This document shows positions 1-8,192 of a stretch of 26,926 bases of DNA, piece after piece. The DNA is from Syntrophaceae bacterium UBA6112. GTDB lineage: Bacteria; Desulfobacterota; Syntrophia; Syntrophales; UBA5619. The translations under genes and the position numbers were made by a program. Below the pieces are notes generated by a model. The model was not told the origin of the DNA. It worked only from the letters and a program-made list of their open reading frames with translations, and did not search any database. Every line of letters begins with the position of its first letter. Position 1 is the stretch's first letter. The stretch spans positions 20,878 through 47,803 of the forward strand of contig DIWG01000020.1 in NCBI GenBank assembly GCA_002423465.1. Direction: 5' to 3'.

Positions 1-1458
1 ACGATGAGCCCCTTTCAGCACGGCGAGGTTTTCGTGACCGACGACGGGGCGGAAACCGACCTGGACCTCGGCCATTACGAACGCTTTACCGGCACCCGGA
101 TGGGCAAAGGCAACAACCTCACGACGGGACAGGTCTACTTCTCGGTGATTACCAAGGAGCGGCGGGGAGACTACCTGGGAAAGACCGTTCAGGTGATTCC
201 CCACATCACGGACGAGATCAAGGATTACATCAAAAAGACCGCCGAGGGCTTCGATGTTGCGATCGTCGAGATCGGCGGCACCGTGGGCGACATCGAGAGT
301 CTTCCCTTCCTCGAGGCGATCCGCCAGTTCCGCAACGAAGCGGGGCGGGAGAACGCCATCTTCATCCATTTGACCTGGGTTCCCTTCATTAAAACGGCGG
401 GCGAGGTGAAGACGAAACCGACGCAACACAGCGTCAAGGCGCTCCGGGAGATCGGCATCCAGCCGGACATCCTTCTCTGCCGCACGGAGAACTTTCTCTC
501 CGACGCGATCAAAGCGAAGATCGCCCTCTTCTGCAACGTGGAGGTGGCGGCGGTCTTCACCGCCAAGGATGTCGCCTGCATTTACGAAGTTCCGTTGATT
601 TACCACCGCGAGGGGGTGGATCAGAAGATTGTCGAACTTCTGAATATCTGGACCGGTCAGCCCCACCTCGGGGCGTGGGAGGACGTGGTGGACAAATTTC
701 TCCACCCCGCCCATGAGGTAACAATCGCGATCGTCGGGAAGTACGTCAACCTGACCGATTCCTACAAGAGTCTCAACGAGGCGCTTTACCACGGCGGGAT
801 CGCCAATGACTGCCGGGTGAACCTCCGTTTCGTCGATTCCGAGAAGATCGAGAAAGAGGGGCTGGGAACCCTCCTGGAAGGCGCCGACGGGGTTCTCGTC
901 CCCGGCGGGTTCGGCAACCGGGGAATCGAAGGGATGATCACCGCCGTCGAATGGGCCCGGGTGCGGAGGGTCCCCTTCTTCGGGATCTGTCTCGGAATGC
1001 AGATGGCCGTCATCGAATATGCAAGGAATGTCTGCGGTCTGGCCGGGGCGAACAGCTCCGAGTTCGACGAGGGCACCCCGCACCCGGTGATCGACCTCCT
1101 TCCCGAACAGAAACAGATCACCGAAAAGGGTGCGTCGATGCGTCTTGGGGCCTATCCCTGCGTCCTCGAGAAGAACTCTTTCGCCTGTGAGGCCTACGGG
1201 GAAACGCAGATCGGCGAAAGGCACCGCCACCGCTACGAATTCAACAACGAGTTCAAGAAGGCGCTGGTTGAGAAGGGCCTCCGGATCACCGGCGCCTCCC
1301 CGGACGGGCGTCTCGCCGAGATCACCGAGATCGCGGGACATCCCTGGTTCCTGGGCTGCCAGTTCCATCCCGAGTTCAAATCCCGGCCAACGAAACCCCA
1401 CCCGCTCTTCAGCCATTTCATCCGGGCGGCCCTGCAGGGGAAGATGAAAACACCCTAA
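1..1458 (+). CDS. pyrG: CTP synthase (glutamine-hydrolysing), 5'-truncated
   Basis: Converts UTP to CTP with ATP and glutamine, the last step of de novo pyrimidine nucleotide synthesis in the cytoplasm. The reading frame is open from base 1. The visible protein begins inside the family motif TMSPxQHGEVFVTxDGAETDLDLGHYERF, so the first ~50 residues (P-loop region) lie outside the window and the ATG at base 4 is an internal methionine. The C-terminal class I glutamine amidotransferase domain is intact: GICLGMQ with the nucleophilic Cys encoded at 988-990, and the FHPEF histidine/glutamate near the end. The gene ends 38 bases before the convergent regulator stop. No clear hairpin-plus-T-run terminator is visible between them. 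Identification is certain; only the N-terminus is missing. Confidence 0.97.
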   Translation, partial: TMSPFQHGEVFVTDDGAETDLDLGHYERFTGTRMGKGNNLTTGQVYFSVITKERRGDYLGKTVQVIPHITDEIKDYIKKTAEGFDVAIVEIGGTVGDIESLPFLEAIRQFRNEAGRENAIFIHLTWVPFIKTAGEVKTKPTQHSVKALREIGIQPDILLCRTENFLSDAIKAKIALFCNVEVAAVFTAKDVACIYEVPLIYHREGVDQKIVELLNIWTGQPHLGAWEDVVDKFLHPAHEVTIAIVGKYVNLTDSYKSLNEALYHGGIANDCRVNLRFVDSEKIEKEGLGTLLEGADGVLVPGGFGNRGIEGMITAVEWARVRRVPFFGICLGMQMAVIEYARNVCGLAGANSSEFDEGTPHPVIDLLPEQKQITEKGASMRLGAYPCVLEKNSFACEAYGETQIGERHRHRYEFNNEFKKALVEKGLRITGASPDGRLAEITEIAGHPWFLGCQFHPEFKSRPTKPHPLFSHFIRAALQGKMKTP

Positions 1459-1496
1459 GGTCGGGGTCTACACGAACCCATAGAAAACATATCCTT

Positions 1497-3410
1497 TTAA
1501 GCCATTTCCCTGAGTTTCCGCCAAAGGGTCGTTCGGCTGATCCCCAGTCTTTTGGCCGCGAGCGTCTTGCTGAACCGCGATGTTTCCAGTGCTTTACGAA
1601 TGGCTCTTGCCTCGTCGTCTCCGGGGCTGCCATGAACGTGCTGATTTAAGGACGCCCTCTCCGGAACAGCCTCCCGTTCCCTGATCAGGGAATAGTTGAG
1701 CAGGTTCGCGTAAAGTTCCTCGAAAGTATCATCTCGATAGTTATCCTCACAAAGGATGACCAGTTTCTCAACGAAGTTCTGAAGCTGGCGCACGTTGCCC
1801 GGCCATTGCAAGGTCATGAGCTTTTTGAGATGGCGCTCCGGAATGGTTATGGGATGCGCTTTGTGTTTGCGGGCGCATCGGCGAATCAGATCTTGAACGA
1901 GCAACGGCAGATCCTCTATCCGCTCCCGGAGCGGCGGGATATGGACGGTGATTACGTCAAGCCGGAAATAGAGGTCTTCCCGGAATCTTCCCTTCTGGAC
2001 TTCGAGGCAGAGGTTCTGATTGGTAGCGGCAATCACGCGCACATTGACCGAAATCAGGCGGTCCCCGCCGATGCGCATTACTTCATGCTCCTGCAGCACC
2101 CGGAGAAGCCGGCTCTGGACGCTCAAAGGGGTCGCGCCGACCTCGTCGAGAAAAATGGTGCCGTTATGGGCCAGTTCAAAAAGCCCGGGCTTCCCGCCAT
2201 GCCTCGATCCGGTAAAGGCGCCCTCTTCATAACCGAAGAGCTCGCTTTCCAGAAGCTGATCCGGGATCGCGGCACAGTTGATGGAGATAAACGGGCCCTT
2301 GCGCCGCGGTCCCAGAGTGTGAATGCTCTGGGCCAGAATCTCCTTCCCTGTACCGGTTTCGCCGGTAATCAGGACGGTGGAATCGACCCGGGAGAACTTT
2401 CTGACCTTTGCAACGACTTCCTTCATCGCCGGATGACAGTGAACAAAGTTGTCGATGGTGTGCTTGGCGACGAGGCCTTTGACCAGGGACCGGCGCACTT
2501 CGTTTTCGGCCCGTACGACATTGGGGACGTCTCTGAACGTGATCACCTCGCCGACGACTTCGGCGCCGACCTGGAGGGGGATATAATTGGCCACAAACAT
2601 TTCATTCCCGAGTCTTTCCAGTTTGTTCAGGAGCGGGCGGCCGGAATCCAGAACCTCGCGGACATGACCTCCCGGATCGTAGTCGGTAAAAGGTTTATTG
2701 ACCATCTGTTCGGGCAGCCCGAGAAACTGTAGAGCCGCATGATTGATGGCGGTGATGATGCCGTTTTTGTCCAGCGCGATAATTCCCTCGGAGGTCGTAT
2801 CCATGATCGTCCGGTAGCGGAGGGTCTTTTCCTGTTCCTCCCGATTGGCGCCGGCAACGGACAGGGCATCTTCTATGGCCACCATGATGGCGCCTTCGTT
2901 TGTTCGGAGTTCCACACCCCTGAGGCCGTGCTTTTCGGCCATGGACATTCCTACTCCTCCACCGATGACAATTTCACAGCCTTGCGCCTTACCCCAGATG
3001 ATGGCCTTTTCCAGGCTGGCGGTGTCGTGGAAGACCCCATGAATCAGGGTCACGTTGAAGAACTCCCGCAACAGGTCCTCTCCTTCGATCTTTTCTTCTC
3101 CGAGAGTGGTCAGCAGAATCTTGCGTCCCATCAGGCTGGCATCCCGGATATTGAGAAAGAGGTCGGGGAAGCTGATCCGGACCGACAGGATCGGGATCTT
3201 TAAATTCTTTCTCAGGAGTGAGGCGGTGCCGCGACGGCTGATGATGACCTCGACGCCCTCCTGCACCATTCGTTGCCCGGCGGGAATGGCCGCATCCAGG
3301 CCTGCCTGCGCGGTCGCCATGTTGATATTGAGTTTCGCAGCCGCGGAAAGCGCACAGTCAATGACTTGTTTTGCGGAATTGATGAAGCCGACTTTAAAAA
3401 CCTGTTCCAT
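1497..3410 (-). CDS. Sigma-54-dependent activator with PrpR_N sensor, PAS, AAA+ and Fis-type HTH domains
   Basis: A 637-residue enhancer-binding protein. Residues 1 to ~185 match the PrpR_N fold (SRRGTASLL, LFLNIRDAS), and ~195-300 a PAS domain. The AAA+ domain has Walker A GETGTGKE (350-357), the sigma-54 contact loop GAFTGS (397-402), Walker B GTIFLDE (417-423) and sensor RVIAATN (458-464). The C-terminus (605-637) is a Fis-like helix-turn-helix. In Salmonella PrpR this N-terminal domain responds to 2-methylcitrate; a tricarboxylate ligand here is an inference strengthened by the divergent transport and citrate-cleavage genes. The ATG at 3410 was chosen because AGAGG sits 7-11 bases upstream; an in-frame TTG at 3449 lies inside the promoter and lacks a Shine-Dalgarno. 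The intact GAFTGS loop supports real sigma-54 activation. It is not simply prpR, because no prpBCD genes are nearby. Confidence 0.93.
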   Translation of the reverse strand: MEQVFKVGFINSAKQVIDCALSAAAKLNINMATAQAGLDAAIPAGQRMVQEGVEVIISRRGTASLLRKNLKIPILSVRISFPDLFLNIRDASLMGRKILLTTLGEEKIEGEDLLREFFNVTLIHGVFHDTASLEKAIIWGKAQGCEIVIGGGVGMSMAEKHGLRGVELRTNEGAIMVAIEDALSVAGANREEQEKTLRYRTIMDTTSEGIIALDKNGIITAINHAALQFLGLPEQMVNKPFTDYDPGGHVREVLDSGRPLLNKLERLGNEMFVANYIPLQVGAEVVGEVITFRDVPNVVRAENEVRRSLVKGLVAKHTIDNFVHCHPAMKEVVAKVRKFSRVDSTVLITGETGTGKEILAQSIHTLGPRRKGPFISINCAAIPDQLLESELFGYEEGAFTGSRHGGKPGLFELAHNGTIFLDEVGATPLSVQSRLLRVLQEHEVMRIGGDRLISVNVRVIAATNQNLCLEVQKGRFREDLYFRLDVITVHIPPLRERIEDLPLLVQDLIRRCARKHKAHPITIPERHLKKLMTLQWPGNVRQLQNFVEKLVILCEDNYRDDTFEELYANLLNYSLIREREAVPERASLNQHVHGSPGDDEARAIRKALETSRFSKTLAAKRLGISRTTLWRKLREMA

Positions 3411-3441
3411 TTTGAGCCTCTGTTCCGGATTGTTCCGATGT

Positions 3442-3477
3442 TTAAACAAAGTTTAACAAAATGAAACACAGTGTCAA
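3442..3477 (-). promoter_or_regulatory. Probable sigma-70 promoter and overlapping dyad for the regulator gene
   Basis: Reading the minus strand, TTGACA (3477-3472, perfect -35) is followed after 16 bases by TAAACT (3455-3450, 4/6 to the -10 consensus). A perfect dyad TTAAAC-N3-GTTTAA (3442-3456) covers the -10. A second, looser dyad GTTTCATTTTGTTAAAC lies between the two elements. A dyad over the -10 is a classic autorepression position. The element-level sequence is seen directly; its function and the bound protein are inferred. Confidence 0.5.
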
Positions 3478-3675
3478 TGCTTATTCTTCATAGGGTGCAG
3501 GTTTTGAAATATCTTGAATCCGTCAGCGAGCAATTCCCGCAGCTTTCTGCTGGGTAAGCGAGCATAGACAAACGGGTTGTTCCTCTTGAAGACCGAAGAT
3601 TCTCCGCAGATTGCTGCAGAGAGCTTCAGTTGGCCTGATTCCCGGTGTGCCGGGGATAACGAGATGCCGGATGCC

Positions 3676-3691
3676 CTGGCATGCGTCTTGC
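3676..3691 (+). promoter_or_regulatory. Sigma-54 (-24/-12) promoter for the aclBA operon
   Basis: CTGGCATGCGTCTTGC matches the sigma-54 consensus YTGGCACG-N4-TTGC at all but one conserved position (T for C in CACG), with the exact GG-to-GC spacing. The expected start of transcription is near 3703, leaving a leader of about 75 bases to the aclB ATG. The divergent gene encodes a sigma-54 activator with an intact GAFTGS loop, which makes this call much stronger than the motif alone. Confidence 0.85.
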
Positions 3692-3778
3692 CTTTCATCC
3701 AATGTCCAGGCCATTGACCTGTTCTGGAATCACGCAACGACGGGAAGATATGACAACAATCCACTGGAGGCATGATAG

Positions 3779-5053
3779 ATGGCTCAAAAAGCAATTCGGG
3801 AATACGATGCCAAAAAAATTCTGCAGGAACGTTGGGGGGATTACTTTGGCGACACGGCAGTCTATGCCGGAAAGACCGTGCAGGTGACCGCGGGCACGGA
3901 CTGGAATCAGTTGAAGACCGAGAACGGCTGGCTGCAGAGCGGGAGGCTCGCCGTAAAGCCGGACCAACTGATCGGGAAGCGGGGGAAAAACGGTTTAATT
4001 CTGCTGGATGCGGATTTCGAGGCTGTAAAGAAATGGGTTCTGGAGCGGATGAACCAACCCGTTACCATCGGTCAGGTCACGGGCGTGCTGCGGCAATTCA
4101 TCATTGAGCCGTTTCTGCCGCAGAAAGTGGAGTATTGTCTGGCGATCAAGTCGGATCGGGCGGCGGACACCATTCACTTTTCCCCCTCGGGCGGGGTGGA
4201 CATCGAGGAGAACTGGGATAAGGTGGTATCGATTCCAGTGCCGGTCGGGGCCAGCGTCGACGATGTGGATGTGGCCGGGAAGCTTCCGGACAGCCTGTCG
4301 GGGGCAGAGAAAGATTTTTTCACAACCTTCATCAGGGGGATTTATAAACTCTATTGCGATCTCCATTTCACCTTTCTGGAGTTTAACCCCCTGGCGGTGA
4401 ACGGAAACAAGGTCGTTCTGCTGGATACAAAAGCAAGGCTGGACGATACGGCCTTCTATCTCTGTGGGAAGAAGTGGTGTGCCGTCTCCTTCCCGCCACC
4501 CTTCGGAAGGGAACCATTTCCGGAAGAAAGCTACATCAGGGATCTGGATGGCGGGACCGGCGCCTCATTGAAGTTGACCATTCTCAACCCACGGGCGAGG
4601 ATCTGGACCATGAACGCCGGCGGCGGGGCGAGCGTTGTGTATACGGACACGATTGTTGATCTGGGATTCGCAAATGATCTTGCGAATTACGGGGAATACA
4701 GCGGAAATCCGACAACGGAATTCACCTATAAATATGCCAGAACGGTCCTGGATCTCTTCACGCGGGAGAAGGATCCGTCCGGGAAGCCGAAAACCCTTAT
4801 CGTGGGCGGCGGAATTGCCAACTTCACGGATGTGGCCAATACGTTGACGGGAATTGTCCAGGCCCTGCGGGAATACAAGGATAAGCTCAAATCCGCCGGC
4901 GCCAGGATTTATCTGCGGAGGGGAGGACCGAACTGGCGGGAAGGTCTATCCAAGATCAGGGACCTTGGAAAAGAGTTGGGGATTCCCATTTCGGTTCATG
5001 GTCCTGAGATGCACATGACCCGGATCGTAAGCATGGCGCTCGAGGAGCGATAA
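3779..5053 (+). CDS. aclB: ATP-citrate lyase, ATP-grasp (beta) subunit
   Basis: Small subunit of ATP-citrate lyase, which converts citrate, ATP and CoA to acetyl-CoA, oxaloacetate, ADP and phosphate. The 424 residues align along their whole length with the N-terminal part of human ACLY and with bacterial AclB. Visible are the ATP-grasp segment VKPDQLIGKRGK (59-70), the metal-site FLEFNPLAV (199-207), the FPPPFGRE loop (238-245), and the citrate-binding region GGGASVVYTDTI (281-292) with GEYSGNP (305-311). The start is fixed by GGAGG eight bases before the ATG; an ATG at 3772 is in another frame. It is first in the operon behind the sigma-54 promoter and is followed three bases later by aclA. 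ACL is best known from the reductive TCA cycle; here the neighbours suggest an inducible citrate-use role. It differs from succinyl-CoA synthetase beta by its ACL-specific insertions. Confidence 0.95.
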   Translation: MAQKAIREYDAKKILQERWGDYFGDTAVYAGKTVQVTAGTDWNQLKTENGWLQSGRLAVKPDQLIGKRGKNGLILLDADFEAVKKWVLERMNQPVTIGQVTGVLRQFIIEPFLPQKVEYCLAIKSDRAADTIHFSPSGGVDIEENWDKVVSIPVPVGASVDDVDVAGKLPDSLSGAEKDFFTTFIRGIYKLYCDLHFTFLEFNPLAVNGNKVVLLDTKARLDDTAFYLCGKKWCAVSFPPPFGREPFPEESYIRDLDGGTGASLKLTILNPRARIWTMNAGGGASVVYTDTIVDLGFANDLANYGEYSGNPTTEFTYKYARTVLDLFTREKDPSGKPKTLIVGGGIANFTDVANTLTGIVQALREYKDKLKSAGARIYLRRGGPNWREGLSKIRDLGKELGIPISVHGPEMHMTRIVSMALEER

Positions 5054-5056
5054 AAT

Positions 5057-6901
5057 ATGACGGCGAAAAAGGATTACATTTTATTCGACAGGGACACCCA
5101 GGCGGTCGTCTACGGCATGCAGCAAGACGCCATCCAGCGGATGCTGGATTTCGATTACATCTGCCGGCGGGAGAAGCCAAGCGTCGCCGCGATCGTCAAT
5201 CCGACCCGGGATGGCTGGCACAAATGTTTCTTCGGGAGCGAAGAGATCATCATCCCCATGTACAGGACGCTGGATCAGGTCGTGGAAAAGCATCCGAACG
5301 TGGATGTCATGGTGAACTTCGCCTCCTTCCGTTCCGCCTATTCCACCACGAAGGAGGCCCTTGAAACAAATACCCTCCGGACGATCGCCGTGATTGCCGA
5401 GGGCATTCCCGAACAGCATTCCCGAGAGATGGCCATCCTGGCCAAGAAGAAGGGGAAATGGATCATTGGACCGGCCACGGTGGGGGGGATTGCCGCGGGA
5501 GCCTTCAGGGTTGGAAACACGGCCGGTGCGCTCGACAATATCATCGAATCCCGGCTCTATCGGCCCGGGCACGTTGCCTATGTAACCAAGTCTGGGGGTC
5601 TTTCCAACGAGCTTAACAGCATCATTTCCCTGAACACCGACGGTGTCTATGAGGGGGTTGCCATCGGCGGCGATTGTTATCCCGGGAGTACCTTCATCGA
5701 TCACATCATGCGGTATGAGGCGAATCCCGAGATCAAGATGATTGTCATGCTCGGCGAAGTGGGTGGGGCCGATGAGTACGACGTGGTGGAGGCGCTTCAG
5801 GCGAAGAAGATCACGAAGCCCCTGGTCGCGTGGAACATCGGAACCTGCGCCAAGGTCTTTCCCGCCGAGGTCCAGTTCGGTCACGCAGGGGCCAGGGCGG
5901 GAAACGTCCGGCAAACCGCGGATGCCAAGAACCAGGCCTTGCGGGAGGCCGGGGCGGTGGTGCCCAATTCCTTCGAGGACTTTGACGCGAAGATCAAGGA
6001 AACCTTTGACAGGCTTGTTGCGGAAGGCAAGTTGACGCCAGTGACGGAAGTGGCTCCTCCACCGGTTCCGCAAGACTACAGGACGGCGAAGAAGGCGGGT
6101 CTCGTGAGGCGTGAAGCGAACTTTATCTGCACCATTTCGGATGACCGGGGAGATGAGCCAACTTACGCGGGGATCCCGATCAGCGAGGTCATCGAGAAGG
6201 GGTATACGATTGGAGAGGTCATCAGTCTGCTGTGGTTCAAGAGGCTGCTTCCGAAATGGGCCACGGAATACATGGAGATGATCATCAAGGTATCTGCAGA
6301 TCATGGTCCTGCCGTTTCCGGCGCGCACAATGCCATTGTCGCCGCGAGGGCGGGCAAGGATGTCATCTCTTCGCTGGTTTCTGGTCTGTTGACCATTGGT
6401 CCCCGTTTTGCCGGCGCGATTGATGATGCGGCCCGGTATTTCAAGAAGGCTTGTGACGACGGGACAGCGCCCGAAACCTTTGTGGATGAGATGAAAAAGC
6501 TCGGCATCACCGTTCCGGGGATCGGGCACAGAATAAAAAACCTTGACAATCCGGACAAGCGGGTGGAACTTTTAAAAGACTTCGTTTGTAATCATTTTCC
6601 GAAAACGATCTACCTGGACTATGCCCTGGAGGTGGAGAAGGTAACGACGCAGAAGAAGAACACCCTGATCCTGAACGTGGATGGATGTGTCGGAGTGACA
6701 TTCCTCGATCTGCTGAACGCCTCCGGCTCCTTCTCTCCCGCCGAGATCGAAGAGATGGTGGAGATCGGGTATTTGAATGCGCTCTTCGCTCTCGCCCGTT
6801 GCATCGGGATTATCGGGCATATCTTCGACCAGAAGAGACTGAAGACAGGTCTCTATCGGCATCCTTGGGATGATATTGTCTACATGGTGGAAAAGGCATG
6901 A
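5057..6901 (+). CDS. aclA: ATP-citrate lyase, large (alpha) subunit with citrate-synthase domain
   Basis: Partner of AclB; 614 residues, the normal length for bacterial AclA. The N-terminal half is succinyl-CoA-synthetase-alpha-like, with the phosphohistidine in QFGHAGA (His276) and YVTKSGGLSNE binding segments. The C-terminal half is a citrate-synthase-like lyase module with SADHGPAVSGAHN (His416, His424), GIGHR (His491) and HIFDQKRLKTGLYRHPWDD (Asp591), matching the catalytic His and Asp of ACLY. All key residues are present, so the enzyme should be active. The ATG lies three bases after the aclB stop, with GAGGAG inside the end of aclB, indicating coupled translation of a 1:1 complex. Confidence 0.96.
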   Translation: MTAKKDYILFDRDTQAVVYGMQQDAIQRMLDFDYICRREKPSVAAIVNPTRDGWHKCFFGSEEIIIPMYRTLDQVVEKHPNVDVMVNFASFRSAYSTTKEALETNTLRTIAVIAEGIPEQHSREMAILAKKKGKWIIGPATVGGIAAGAFRVGNTAGALDNIIESRLYRPGHVAYVTKSGGLSNELNSIISLNTDGVYEGVAIGGDCYPGSTFIDHIMRYEANPEIKMIVMLGEVGGADEYDVVEALQAKKITKPLVAWNIGTCAKVFPAEVQFGHAGARAGNVRQTADAKNQALREAGAVVPNSFEDFDAKIKETFDRLVAEGKLTPVTEVAPPPVPQDYRTAKKAGLVRREANFICTISDDRGDEPTYAGIPISEVIEKGYTIGEVISLLWFKRLLPKWATEYMEMIIKVSADHGPAVSGAHNAIVAARAGKDVISSLVSGLLTIGPRFAGAIDDAARYFKKACDDGTAPETFVDEMKKLGITVPGIGHRIKNLDNPDKRVELLKDFVCNHFPKTIYLDYALEVEKVTTQKKNTLILNVDGCVGVTFLDLLNASGSFSPAEIEEMVEIGYLNALFALARCIGIIGHIFDQKRLKTGLYRHPWDDIVYMVEKA

Positions 6902-6927
6902 AAAGGGTTCGGAGCGGTTGTGATGAG

Positions 6928-6944
6928 CGAAACGGCGCGTTTCG
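6928..6944. repeat. Perfect dyad between aclA and tctC
   Basis: CGAAACG-GCG-CGTTTCG, two perfect 7-base arms around three bases, 26 bases after the aclA stop. There is no T-run after it, so it is a poor intrinsic terminator. It could be an operator dyad controlling the downstream tct genes or an mRNA-stabilising hairpin. The rest of the 155-base gap shows only the strong tctC ribosome-binding site (AAAGGAG) before 7057. Confidence 0.5.
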
Positions 6945-7056
6945 AGAGCGCTTAAGTATTTGTGATCTTTGGTGCTTGGCATATTGTTCCGAGATTCGTA
7001 TGGTTGTAATCAGTCAGATTTTTTCTTATTAACCCAAAAAAGAAAGGAGTAGGAAC

Positions 7057-8040
7057 ATGTTCAAGAAGTCTTTTGCAATGGTGGCGCTGGTCCTCTTGGT
7101 GTGTGTCGGGTTCACCGCCTCCAGCCAAGGGGCGGCTTATCCTTCCCGGCCGCTGGAAATCGTGGCACCTGCCAATCCGGGCGGCGGATGGGACGCAATG
7201 GCCCGGACGATCAACCGCGTCCTCGAGATCGAGAAACTCTATCCGCAGCCCGTATCCGTCCTCAACAAGCCGGGCGGAGGCGGGGCGGTGGGCATGGCGT
7301 ATATCAACGCGAAAAAGGGTGATGATTACGAACTGGTCGTTTATTCTCCGCCTCTGATCATCAACACAATCAACAAGACCTTTTCCCAGCCCTATTCGAC
7401 ACTGACGCCGCTGGCCAAGTTGATCACGGACTACCAGGTGTTCATCGTGAAGGCCGACTCTCCTTACAAGACATTCAAGGATCTGATGGCAGCGGTGAAG
7501 AAGAATCCCAATGCCGTGAAATTTGCCGGCGGATCATCCCCGGGTTCGATGGACCACCTCGCGTTCTGCAAGGTGGCGAAGCTGGCGGGGATCAATGCGA
7601 AGGATCTGTCATATGTCGCGTTCTCGGGCGGCGGCGAGGCGTTGACCACCCTTCTGGGCGGGAACGTGGCGTTTGTTTCCAGCGGGACGGGCGAGGTGCT
7701 GACGCACATCCAGGCGGGGACGGTTCGTGCGCTGGCGATCACCTCCGGCGAGCGGCGCGGCGGCCCCTTGAAGGATGTTCCGACCCTCAAGGAGCTGGGG
7801 ATCAACACCACCTATGAAGTGTGGCGCGGTGTTTTCGGGGCCCCGGGCATGTCAAAGGATGCACAGGCCTGGTGGGGAAATACCATAAAGAAGATGGTCA
7901 CGACTAAGACCTGGAAGGAGTCCCTGGAGAAGCTGCAGTGGGTTCCCGCGTACGAGGATGCGGCCGGTTTTGCCAAGTTCCTTAAGGGTGAGGAGAAGTC
8001 ATATAAAGAGTTGATGACGGACCTCGGTTTTGCGAAGTAG
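7057..8040 (+). CDS. tctC: Tripartite tricarboxylate transporter, periplasmic substrate-binding protein
   Basis: A 327-residue TctC/Bug-family receptor. It has a clear Sec signal peptide (charged MFKK, hydrophobic core, likely cleavage around residues 23-27). The mature protein begins AAYPSRPLEIVAPANPGGGWD, the family hallmark where the PxxPGGGxD loop binds a carboxylate. It captures the substrate in the periplasm and delivers it to TctAB. The ATG follows AAAGGAGTAGGAAC, an excellent Shine-Dalgarno. Bug proteins bind citrate, tricarballylate, aromatic acids and others, so the ligand cannot be read from the sequence; citrate or a relative is inferred from the flanking acl and cit genes. Confidence 0.93.
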   Translation: MFKKSFAMVALVLLVCVGFTASSQGAAYPSRPLEIVAPANPGGGWDAMARTINRVLEIEKLYPQPVSVLNKPGGGGAVGMAYINAKKGDDYELVVYSPPLIINTINKTFSQPYSTLTPLAKLITDYQVFIVKADSPYKTFKDLMAAVKKNPNAVKFAGGSSPGSMDHLAFCKVAKLAGINAKDLSYVAFSGGGEALTTLLGGNVAFVSSGTGEVLTHIQAGTVRALAITSGERRGGPLKDVPTLKELGINTTYEVWRGVFGAPGMSKDAQAWWGNTIKKMVTTKTWKESLEKLQWVPAYEDAAGFAKFLKGEEKSYKELMTDLGFAK

Positions 8041-8071
8041 GCTGAAAAGCGCCGTAGCCCGGCGTGCCTCG

Positions 8072-8119
8072 CACTCATCTTTTGCGCACGTCCGGAGCCG
8101 GGTTGCCGGCGGATGAGTG
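8072..8119 (+). repeat. Hairpin between tctC and tctB
   Basis: CACTCATC (8072-8079) and GATGAGTG (8112-8119) form a perfect 8-bp stem, and the loop contains further CCGG repeats. It lies in the 152-base gap between tctC and tctB, whereas tctB and tctA are 22 bases apart. Such hairpins after binding-protein genes commonly stabilise the upstream message and attenuate the membrane genes; that role is an inference here. Confidence 0.5.
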
Positions 8120-8192
8120 TATCAACGGATTTTGACTTGTGTTCCCGGGGCCGGGTGGTTCTCCGGTCCCGGGAACATACGGGAGCTGTCGT

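Larger units (their letters stand above)
3411..3778. other. Divergent regulatory region between the regulator and aclB
   Basis: This 368-base gap holds the regulator promoter and dyad at its left end and the sigma-54 promoter at 3676-3691. Between them, 3641-3654 is a perfect dyad CCCGG-TGTG-CCGGG, about 22 bases upstream of the -24 element; it could be an activator site or a small RNA hairpin. The minus strand has a 63-codon frame at 3523-3714 that continues past one stop, with protein-like composition, but no family is recognised and no Shine-Dalgarno supports it, so it is not called as a gene. Confidence 0.55.

Noticed and set aside
1459..1496. Intrinsic terminator between pyrG and the convergent regulator
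   Set aside because: No stable GC-rich stem followed by a T-run could be found in the 38 bases.
5081..6529. A 482-codon minus-strand frame opposite aclA
   Set aside because: Antisense to a gene with complete catalytic motifs; no independent evidence of coding.
3779..6901. Presence of aclBA as proof of autotrophy by the reductive TCA cycle
   Set aside because: No other reductive-TCA genes are in the window and the genes sit in a transporter and lyase locus, so a catabolic role is equally or more likely.
6976..6994. Possible second sigma-54 promoter before tctC (TTGGCATATTGTTCC)
   Set aside because: The -24-like GG is present but the GC at the required spacing is missing.
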